DNA of 10,543 bases from Deltaproteobacteria bacterium UBA5329 (GTDB lineage: Bacteria > Desulfobacterota > Syntrophorhabdia > Syntrophorhabdales > Syntrophorhabdaceae). The notes below the pieces were generated by a model that saw nothing but the letters and a program-made list of their open reading frames with translations, was not told the origin of the DNA and searched no databases. A program made the position numbers and the translations under genes. Below are positions 5,889 through 10,543 of this stretch, in pieces; the stretch's first letter is position 1; every line of letters starts with the position of its first letter. Location of the stretch: contig DHQV01000099.1 in assembly GCA_002408185.1 (NCBI GenBank), positions 1 to 10,543 of the forward strand, read 5' to 3'.

Positions 5889-6055
5889 AGCAGCCGGTTT
5901 TCAACGGAAGGGAGTGAAAATCTCCCACTGTCCCGCAACTGTGATGGTTGAAACGGCGCGCAAGGGCACGAAGCCCAGTCACTGCCTGAAAACGGCGGGA
6001 AGACGCGTAAGCCTTATGACCTAAGTCAGGAAACTTTGGACCGGGTTATCTGCTC
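5889..6055 (+). promoter_or_regulatory. cobalamin riboswitch (long, AdoCbl-type layout)
   Basis: Conserved elements occur in family order: closing P1 of AGCAG...CCGG (5889-5897) with CCGG...CTGCT (6041-6054), a GGGAG/CTCCC hairpin (5910-5926), the hallmark CCCGCAACTGT (5932-5942), CCCAGTCACTG (5974-5984), GGGAAG (5997-6002), an ATGA, and the B12 box AAGTCAGGAAAC (6023-6034). The peripheral segment between CCCGCAACTGT and the B12 box is retained, the layout of adenosylcobalamin-selective members. It lies upstream of a BtuB-like receptor, the classic target, and is expected to lower uptake when corrinoid is plentiful. Confidence 0.87.
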
Positions 6056-6060
6056 CAAAT

Positions 6061-6182
6061 CCTTACGAGGCATAAGGAGGCGTACCGTGAATCCAATACC
6101 ACCCTGATTACCTTCTTTTTTAGCGATCTATTGTTGACAGACTCGTAAAACATTAGCCCGTTGTTTATCGCAAAAAAGGAGG
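6061..6182 (+). promoter_or_regulatory. leader RNA switch sequestering the btuB ribosome site
   Basis: CCTTCTTTTTT (6111-6121) is complementary over all 11 bases (one G-U) to AAAAAAGGAGG (6172-6182), the btuB ribosome site, and the helix is extended by GCGAT (6123-6127) with ATCGC (6167-6171) past one bulged A: 16 pairs in all. The same anti-SD segment (6111-6117) can instead pair with an upstream AAGGAGG (6074-6080), which in turn can be partly closed by CCTTA (6061-6065) with TAAGG (6073-6077). These are mutually exclusive folds linking the riboswitch to translation of the receptor. Confidence 0.55.
6087..6107 (+). CDS. possible six-codon leader peptide (VNPIPP)
   Basis: A GTG six bases after AAGGAGG (6074-6080) opens a six-codon frame ending in Pro-Pro and TGA. 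Spacing and ribosome site are ideal, better than many true genes here. The Pro-Pro at the stop is a context known to slow ribosomes without EF-P. Alternatively the AAGGAGG may be only a decoy pairing partner in the RNA switch and never translated. Confidence 0.25.
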   Translation: MNPIPP

Positions 6183-6186
6183 AAAA

Positions 6187-8190
6187 ATGCGCATTAAAAC
6201 CGCATTATCGATCATTTGTTTGTTATCTTTGTTGCTCGGTTCTTTTCCCGGATTCGCCCAGCAAAAACCCTACCGTCTCGACGGCATCGTCGTAACAGCT
6301 AACCGGGAGGCGATGCCCCTTCTGGAAGCCCCTGCAAATGTTTCGATCATTACCAAAGAAGACATCGAAGCTATTGGGGCCACGACTGTTACAGACGTAT
6401 TCAAGTGTGAGCCGGGCATCTTCACCAGTAATCTCCTGAACAACCCCAAATATACGCAGATTGACATAAGGGGCTATGGAGAAACCGCGCCGTCAAACGT
6501 GCTCTTTCTCATAGACGGTAGAAGAATCAATGGTATCGACATGTCCGGTGCAGACCTTTCCGTGATTCCGCTTGACATGATCGAAAGAGTTGAGATATAC
6601 CGCGGATCGGCAACGGCGCTGTTCGGCGACAATGCCGTGGCTGGAGCGGTCAACTTCATCATGAAGCAAGGCGAGGGAAAACCGACGGTGAAGGCGTCGG
6701 TCTTGGCCGGAAGCGACAATCTGTTCACGTCGAAGCTGAGCGTTTTGGGAAAACAGGACAAGTTCTCCTACTACGGTCTCGCCTCGTCATATGACACGGA
6801 CGGGTATCGTCGCAACAACGCGCTCCACACGAGAGACCTTATCGGCAATTTTACCTTCGATGCCTTCAAGGACCTTACCGTTTATCTTCAGACAGGTCAT
6901 CACCGGGATACCTACGGTATGCCAGGCGTGCTAACCTCCGATGATCTGGCCACAGGACGCTTCAGCAGGACCGACACGAAGAACCCTGACGACTCGGCCA
7001 ACACGGAGGATAATTTCGCAAACCTTGGCGCCGACATCAACTTCGGCGACATTGTCCTCTGCCTGAACGGGTCCTACAGGCTGCGGCATGCCAGTTCCGC
7101 CTGGGCGCTCAGCAACTGGTACTCCATGAGGACTTTTGAGACGTATGGTTTCATGCCGAAGCTCATTGTCAACAAGCCGATCTTCGGACTCCGAAATTCT
7201 CTCGTGGCGGGATTCGATTATTATAGAAGCCCCACGAGAAGCTCCGATTACTCACCGGGTCTCTGGGGGACGGACTCGGTCACGAAGATCACCAAGACGG
7301 ACAGCGCCTTTTACATCAATGATGAGATCGCACCGATCAAGGATCTGCTTCTCAATTTTGCTTACAGAGCACAGAAGTCCTCATGGGATATCGACTATCT
7401 GGATAATCTTGGTATGAACCAGCCGATAAACAACTCGGTGAACGTCTGGAAGGACGCCTTCAGGATATCGGCAAACTATCTCTTCGACAAGAAGGGCAAC
7501 ATGTTCATAACGTACGCCAAAGGGTTCCGGACACCTACAACGGACGAACTTCTCAGTGTCTTTGCCGTACCCCCGATTAATGAGTCCTTGAAGACACAGA
7601 CGACGAGGGAAATCGACATCGGCGCCAGGTACAATTTTGTTGAATGGATTGGCGGCGGCGTCACCTACTTCCAGTCCAGAACAGACGACGAGATCTACTA
7701 CAACCCTTTTACCTTCGCCAACGGTAATTATGACAAAACCCGACGGGATGGTGTTGAGGCTTCCCTTTATCTTGTCCCTCTCAAGGAATTAGCTTTCAAC
7801 TTTCTCTATTCTTATACAAATGCAGTTTTCGACGGCGGCGACTTCGATGGAAACAGGATCCCTCTTGTCTCAAGAAACAAATTCTCCGTGAAGCTTACTT
7901 ATTTCTGGAACGATCTGACAGCCAACGTGATTCTTACCTATCTCGGAGACAGATATATGGTTAGCGACCAGCAGAACCAGCTCCGGGAACTGCCGGGGGT
8001 TACGACGGTCGACGTCAACTTCAAATACGCATGGAAGGGCCTTGAGGCCATGTTCGGAATAAAGAATCTGACGGACAAGCAATACAGTGAATACGGCGTG
8101 GCAAGCTATCCTTTCGGACAACCACCTACTGCGAATTATTACCCTTCACCCGGAAGGCAGTTTTACGCGGGGCTTTCTTATAAATACTGA
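6187..8190 (+). CDS. btuB: TonB-dependent vitamin B12 outer-membrane receptor
   Basis: A 667-residue outer-membrane receptor importing corrinoids with TonB energy. It has a signal peptide with cleavage expected after residue 24 (GFA/QQ), a TonB box within DGIVVTANR (32-40), a plug domain (about 45-158) containing IDIRGYG, LFLIDGRRINGID, IERVEIYRGSATALFGDNAVAGAVNFI-type motifs very close to BtuB, then a long beta-barrel ending PGRQFYAGLSYKY with the terminal aromatic residue needed for barrel assembly. It is somewhat longer than E. coli BtuB (614). Substrate assignment rests mainly on the cobalamin riboswitch in its leader and the BtuB-like plug. The ATG follows AAGGAGG by four bases. The GntR regulator begins nine bases after the stop, so the two are cotranscribed. 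TonB, ExbBD and BtuFCD genes are not in the window. Specificity for other cobamides or corrinoid precursors remains possible. Confidence 0.87.
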   Translation: MRIKTALSIICLLSLLLGSFPGFAQQKPYRLDGIVVTANREAMPLLEAPANVSIITKEDIEAIGATTVTDVFKCEPGIFTSNLLNNPKYTQIDIRGYGETAPSNVLFLIDGRRINGIDMSGADLSVIPLDMIERVEIYRGSATALFGDNAVAGAVNFIMKQGEGKPTVKASVLAGSDNLFTSKLSVLGKQDKFSYYGLASSYDTDGYRRNNALHTRDLIGNFTFDAFKDLTVYLQTGHHRDTYGMPGVLTSDDLATGRFSRTDTKNPDDSANTEDNFANLGADINFGDIVLCLNGSYRLRHASSAWALSNWYSMRTFETYGFMPKLIVNKPIFGLRNSLVAGFDYYRSPTRSSDYSPGLWGTDSVTKITKTDSAFYINDEIAPIKDLLLNFAYRAQKSSWDIDYLDNLGMNQPINNSVNVWKDAFRISANYLFDKKGNMFITYAKGFRTPTTDELLSVFAVPPINESLKTQTTREIDIGARYNFVEWIGGGVTYFQSRTDDEIYYNPFTFANGNYDKTRRDGVEASLYLVPLKELAFNFLYSYTNAVFDGGDFDGNRIPLVSRNKFSVKLTYFWNDLTANVILTYLGDRYMVSDQQNQLRELPGVTTVDVNFKYAWKGLEAMFGIKNLTDKQYSEYGVASYPFGQPPTANYYPSPGRQFYAGLSYKY

Positions 8191-8199
8191 GGTGATGGA

Positions 8200-8985
8200 A
8201 TGTATCGTTATCAAGGAACGGACCATATGACGCAGAAATTGGAGCATGGCGATTCCTTTCACGAGATAAGGATCGTTTCAGAATACATGCCAAAGGTAGA
8301 TTCCGTCTTCGACACGTTAAAGAACGCCATTAGAACGGGAAGTCTGAACCCCGGACAGAGGTTGATCGAAGAGGAAGTCTCGGAAATGGTGAAAACCAGC
8401 AGAATACCCGTCCGGGAAGCGCTGAAAAAGCTTGAAGAGTACGGCCTGGTGGAGAAGCTTCCCGTGCGGGGGTATGCAGTGCGGAATATCAAGGTAAAGG
8501 ATATAGAGGAGGTCTGCGATATTCTTTCGGTCCTGGAAAGTCATGCGGCATGTGCTGCAATGGAGCGCTCCGGTGATGAGTTCATGACGAGCCTTGAGAA
8601 GAATATCGCGGACTCTTTTCGATCGCTAAGAAAAGGAAACGTCGAAATGACGCTGGAACTGATCGAAGGGTTTCACGGAATCCTATACGGCGCGACGGGA
8701 AACAAGACTTTGCAAAAAATGATCGGTATGCCTATGGAGTATATCACATGGTGCAGGAGGATGTTTTGTGCTTCAAAGGAAAGTATGCTGGTGTCACTTG
8801 AATACCACAGAAAGATACTGGAACTTATAAACAGGCGAGATAAGAAGGCCTTGAGAAGGTTTGTCAGAATGAATGTATTGAAGGAAAAACGTTTTATGCT
8901 TGCAAAAGCCCGCTCAAGATGCACGGTTCAGGCGGATCCTTCCCCGGCGACCGTAGGGCCCTGTTTGCCGGGGAAGGATCCTTAA
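8200..8985 (+). CDS. GntR-family (FCD/FadR type) transcriptional regulator
   Basis: A 261-residue regulator with an N-terminal winged HTH (about 35-98; recognition region RIPVREALKKLEEYGLVEK, wing LPVRGYAV) and a helical FCD ligand domain (about 102-230). FCD proteins bind carboxylates, often through a metal held by Asp and three His. Here FHGIL (H159) and EYHRKI (H203) are kept, but the Asp four residues before H159 looks like Ile155 and the last His of the family looks like Asn225, so the metal site is probably altered. GAGGTGATGG overlapping the btuB stop is the ribosome site; ATG 8200 is chosen, with ATG 8227 as an alternative. The last residues (about 245-261) are encoded inside a perfect inverted repeat and are unlike normal FCD termini. 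Being in the riboswitch operon, it should be made when corrinoid is scarce. Its target genes are unknown. Confidence 0.88.
   Translation: MYRYQGTDHMTQKLEHGDSFHEIRIVSEYMPKVDSVFDTLKNAIRTGSLNPGQRLIEEEVSEMVKTSRIPVREALKKLEEYGLVEKLPVRGYAVRNIKVKDIEEVCDILSVLESHAACAAMERSGDEFMTSLEKNIADSFRSLRKGNVEMTLELIEGFHGILYGATGNKTLQKMIGMPMEYITWCRRMFCASKESMLVSLEYHRKILELINRRDKKALRRFVRMNVLKEKRFMLAKARSRCTVQADPSPATVGPCLPGKDP
8934..8981. repeat. perfect 15-bp inverted repeat across the 3' end of the GntR gene
   Basis: GGATCCTTCCCCGGC (8934-8948) and GCCGGGGAAGGATCC (8967-8981) are exact reverse complements around an 18-base spacer containing the palindrome AGGGCCCT. The stop codon (8983-8985) follows immediately. No T-run follows, so it may be a factor-assisted terminator, an mRNA-stabilising hairpin, or an inserted palindromic element that extended the reading frame. 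Confidence 0.65.
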
Positions 8986-8992
8986 GAACTAA

Positions 8993-9079
8993 GCAGGGAC
9001 GAGATGATCCCGGCCTCCCGGGGCCGCTTCGCACAATCTCCCGGACTCGGATGGTGTGTCGGGATCTCGGGGGCCCTGC
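8993..9079. other. structured intergenic segment, imperfect long hairpin
   Basis: GCAGGG (8993-8998) pairs with CCCTGC (9074-9079), GAGAT (9001-9005) with ATCTC (9064-9068) and CCCG (9009-9012) with CGGG (9060-9063), with short bulges; inside it CGGCC (9011-9015) can pair with GGCCG (9022-9026). It directly follows the 8934-8981 repeat. Purpose unknown: terminator, mRNA end or small RNA are possible. Confidence 0.35.
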
Positions 9080-9093
9080 CACGGACATATAGT

Positions 9094-9119
9094 CAACCTA
9101 AGGTTGTTTTATTTGAACC
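9094..9119. repeat. candidate operator near the XRE gene promoter
   Basis: CAACCTAAGGTTG (9094-9106) is a near-perfect palindrome with a one-base centre. The GGTT of its right arm (9102-9105) also mirrors AACC at 9116-9119 over a 10-base spacer. It lies 10-35 bases upstream of the -35 box of the XRE-type gene, where an autoregulatory site would be expected. Followed by TTTTATTT, it could instead be a weak terminator. Confidence 0.3.
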
Positions 9120-9128
9120 CACGCATAG

Positions 9129-9157
9129 TTGTAAGTCACGCAAACCTGTAATATAAC
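9129..9157 (+). promoter_or_regulatory. promoter of the XRE/cyclase-like gene
   Basis: TTGTAA (9129-9134) and TATAAC (9152-9157) are 17 bases apart, giving a start near 9164, only about five bases before the ATG at 9169. No ribosome site precedes that ATG, so the message would be nearly leaderless. Confidence 0.45.
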
Positions 9158-9168
9158 ATCATCTAACG

Positions 9169-9897
9169 ATGGACATAGGACTCAAGATACGTTTGCTTAG
9201 GGAAAAACATGGTCTCAAGCAGATAAACCTTGCCAATACCCTGCAGGTCACACCGCAGGCTGTTTCGAAATGGGAGAAAGGGGCGAACCTGCCGGACGTT
9301 GAAGTGTTGATGAAGATTGCACGTCTCTTCGATGTCAGTACTGACCATCTTCTCGGACTCACGGAAGCGGAAAGCGGTGTCTTTCCCGCCACTGTCTTCT
9401 GCTCGGCCGTCACCCATTTCGAAAAGCGGTCCATCTCCATGGAGTCGAAGGAACTGGCTGACTACACAAATGTCCTCTTTTACGACCCCACAGAATCCAT
9501 CCTCAAGTTTGACGGGATACCCGTCAAGTACGTCGGGGACGGGTTCCTCTGCTTCTTCTCCGGTCCCGATCATGCCGACCGGGCCCTGCGCGCGGCTATC
9601 CACGCGAAGAAGGTAATCTACCAGAAGGACCTTATCATCGCCCTTAATTCGGGAAGCATCTACCTGGGTCTCGTCGGTCATCCCAGATACGCCGCCCGCG
9701 ACATTGTGGGCGAGACCGTTAATCGGGCCTTTCTGGTTGCCGGGTGGGCGTCGCGTAACTGCCCTTCGGGCGTTGCCGCAACGCAAGCCGTCATGGCACT
9801 GGCAAAGGGGTCCTACAGGACCATTTTGCACGAGGCCGTGAACATAGACCTAATTGAAGGGGAACTGGACATTCTGGAGATACATCTCCCGCAATGA
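9169..9897 (+). CDS. XRE-type HTH fused to a degenerate class III cyclase-like domain
   Basis: A 242-residue soluble protein. Residues 1-64 are a cro/C1-type HTH (TPQAVSKWEKGANLPDVEVL). Residues about 72-240 follow the class III adenylate/guanylate cyclase fold: first strand ATVFCSAVTHF (74-84), VKYVGDGFLCFF (119-130), HADRALRAAIHA (135-146), GSIYLGLVGHPRYAARDIVGETVN (162-185) and a closing strand IEGELDILEIHL. Compared with active enzymes, the first metal-binding Asp is Ala80 and the transition-state Arg (four after N185) is Leu189, while K120, second Asp D124, D178 and N185 remain. It therefore probably binds a nucleotide without cyclising it, and uses this to control DNA binding (inference). 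The ATG lacks a ribosome site and is likely leaderless. It is followed within 11 bases by a membrane zinc-ribbon gene, forming an apparent operon. A residual catalytic activity cannot be excluded. Confidence 0.85.
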   Translation: MDIGLKIRLLREKHGLKQINLANTLQVTPQAVSKWEKGANLPDVEVLMKIARLFDVSTDHLLGLTEAESGVFPATVFCSAVTHFEKRSISMESKELADYTNVLFYDPTESILKFDGIPVKYVGDGFLCFFSGPDHADRALRAAIHAKKVIYQKDLIIALNSGSIYLGLVGHPRYAARDIVGETVNRAFLVAGWASRNCPSGVAATQAVMALAKGSYRTILHEAVNIDLIEGELDILEIHLPQ

Positions 9898-9908
9898 AGG
9901 AGGAGGCC

Positions 9909-10277
9909 ATGCAGGTGAACTTGAAACGCTACGGATTGTATCTCTTTCGCTGGCAGCTCTCCACGCCCATCCTTGCCGCTATGCTTTATCTCCTCTCCGC
10001 GGTCGGCAAGGTCACCGCCACCATCGTCGCCAACCTTATCGGAGGGCTCATCTTCTTCTGGGTGGACATGTTCATATTCACCTCGGAGAGACTCTCCGTG
10101 GAATGGGCGGTGAAGGACACCGTCGTCTGCGTGGACTGCGGACGCGAGGCCCGCGGCTACAGGATCATCAGGGCAAGGGCCTACGATAGGAGGAGGGATT
10201 CCCATCCCGAATATCGTTGTGAGGAATGCTCCATAAGGAAAACACGGGAGCTTAGGCAGAAGGGGATCCCCGTTTAG
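9909..10277 (+). CDS. two-helix membrane protein with CxxC...CxxC cytoplasmic tail
   Basis: A 122-residue protein with two hydrophobic helices (about 17-33 and 36-58, the second with ANLIGGLIFFWVDMFIF, reminiscent of small GtrA-like membrane modules) and a hydrophilic tail carrying CVDCG (C74, C77) and CEEC (C104, C107), spaced as a zinc ribbon with a basic region between and after. AAGGAGGAGG at 9897-9906 serves ATG 9909; an in-frame ATG at 9894 overlapping the upstream stop as ATGA is possible but has no well-placed ribosome site. The gene sits 11 bases after the XRE/cyclase-like gene, so the two probably work together, for instance as a membrane anchor or metal/redox sensor for the regulator (inference). 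Family not recognised. Confidence 0.78.
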   Translation: MQVNLKRYGLYLFRWQLSTPILAAMLYLLSAVGKVTATIVANLIGGLIFFWVDMFIFTSERLSVEWAVKDTVVCVDCGREARGYRIIRARAYDRRRDSHPEYRCEECSIRKTRELRQKGIPV

Positions 10278-10328
10278 AGGAGGCTCGCGGCTATCCCCTT
10301 GCATTCAGATCTGTGTTCCGATCCTATG

Positions 10329-10439
10329 CCGTCCCCGCAACTGTCGCCTTCCGGGAAAGTCCGTGCCAGCCGGACACAGTCGTGCTGCGGTAACGGATGG
10401 CCTTTTCAGGTCTCATCCGGAGTCCGAATGCCGGGACGG
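10329..10439 (+). promoter_or_regulatory. compact cobalamin riboswitch (class II, env8-like)
   Basis: P1 CCGTC (10329-10333) pairs with GACGG (10435-10439) and P2 CCGG (10351-10354) with CCGG (10431-10434). GGGAAAG (10353-10359) leads into hairpin GTCCG/CGGAC (10359-10375), then GTGCTGCGGTAACGG (10382-10396) resembling the CGCGCAGCGGTAA core of known cobalamin riboswitches, a CGGATG/CATCCG hairpin (10394-10419), and the B12 box AGTCCGAATGCCGG (10421-10434). The large peripheral domain found in the 5889 copy is absent, as in class II members that prefer hydroxo- or methylcobalamin. The loop CCTTTT (10401-10406) can pair with GAAAGG (10465-10470) at the downstream ribosome site, suggesting translational control. 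Confidence 0.8.
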
Positions 10440-10474
10440 TTGCGGACCTTATGTTACGTCAGCAGAAAGGAGAA

Positions 10475-10543
10475 ATGAATAATGGCACAAAGAAGATTGA
10501 AGACCTACTTGACAGCTTACCCCCGCATCGGAGAAAATCGTCT
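10475..10543 (+). CDS. start of a riboswitch-controlled gene (cut by the window edge)
   Basis: The frame from ATG 10475 reads MNNGTKKIEDLLDSLPPHRR and continues off the edge. The KIEDLLDSLPP-type opening resembles the N-terminus of NuoE/HndA-like NADH-dehydrogenase subunits, but 23 residues cannot prove this. A second ATG at 10482 opens another frame (MAQRRLKTYLTAYPRIG). AAGGAG (10467-10472) is only two bases from the first ATG and nine from the second, so the start choice is open. The cobalamin riboswitch just upstream says expression responds to corrinoid. Confidence 0.4.
   Translation, partial: MNNGTKKIEDLLDSLPPHRRKSS

Noticed and set aside
5713..5982. 89-codon minus-strand frame
   Set aside because: It is antisense to the riboswitch and promoter and has no family features.
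5374..6024. 216-codon plus-strand frame
   Set aside because: It runs antisense to the nucleotidyltransferase, then over the btuB promoter and most of the cobalamin riboswitch, so it is an accidental open frame.
6134..6169. TTGACA at 6134-6139 as a second btuB promoter
   Set aside because: No acceptable -10 box lies 16-18 bases downstream, and the bases are within the loop of the ribosome-site hairpin.
8934..9079. Insertion sequence or MITE
   Set aside because: No transposase, no clear target-site duplication and no second copy of the palindrome in the window.
10330..10345. CCCCGCAACTGT at 10333-10344 as the conserved cobalamin core
   Set aside because: It resembles the core of the 5889 riboswitch, but here it lies upstream of the GGGAAAG element and partly in P1, so it is probably coincidental or a relic; the functional core is GTGCTGCGGTAACGG.
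10351..10400. RNase P RNA 5' region (GGAAAGTCCG ... GGTAACG)
   Set aside because: The short match is shared by cobalamin riboswitches; the order of hairpins and the B12 box fit the latter, and there is no room or 3' core for RNase P RNA.

Overview
The window looks like a chromosomal segment of a Gram-negative anaerobe, most likely a deltaproteobacterial or syntrophic lineage (Thermodesulfobacteriota-like). This is an inference from a cytosolic multi-PAS hybrid kinase, an outer-membrane TonB-dependent receptor, an FCD-type GntR regulator, AGGAGG-type ribosome sites and moderate-to-high GC coding DNA separated by AT-richer gaps. No mobile element, tRNA, rRNA or CRISPR array was seen.

Layout. 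Bases 1-172 hold the possible end of an upstream gene and a good sigma70-like promoter. Bases 173-3121 encode an orphan hybrid histidine kinase (four PAS domains, HisKA, HATPase, receiver). Bases 3239-3782 hold two convergent genes for ~51-residue paralogous proteins sharing a CxxC-x16-CC metal-ribbon pattern. Bases 3783-4339 are gene-poor, with one doubtful 43-codon reading frame. Bases 4340-4995 form a compact transcription unit: a consensus promoter, a leader that can fold into either an antiterminator or a strong intrinsic terminator, a possible 59-codon basic ORF, and two tiny single-pass membrane proteins. Bases 5094-5744 (minus strand) hold a degenerate MNT-type nucleotidyltransferase with small overlapping reading frames on each side.

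Bases 5846-8985 are a vitamin B12 uptake operon: promoter, long cobalamin riboswitch, a leader with a mutually exclusive anti-Shine-Dalgarno switch, a BtuB-like receptor, and nine bases later a GntR/FCD regulator whose last codons lie inside a perfect 15-bp inverted repeat. After a highly structured 180-base spacer, bases 9169-10277 encode an XRE-type HTH protein fused to a degenerate class III cyclase-like domain, and a two-helix membrane protein with a CxxC...CxxC cytoplasmic tail. Bases 10329-10439 hold a second, compact cobalamin riboswitch resembling the class II (env8) type, leading into a gene cut by the window edge.

Together the right half reads as a corrinoid-responsive locus with two cobalamin riboswitches of different architecture within 4.5 kb. 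The most novel items are the XRE/pseudo-cyclase fusion with its membrane zinc-ribbon partner, the btuB leader RNA switch, the attenuated small-protein unit at 4340-4946, and the paired mini ribbon proteins at 3293-3734.
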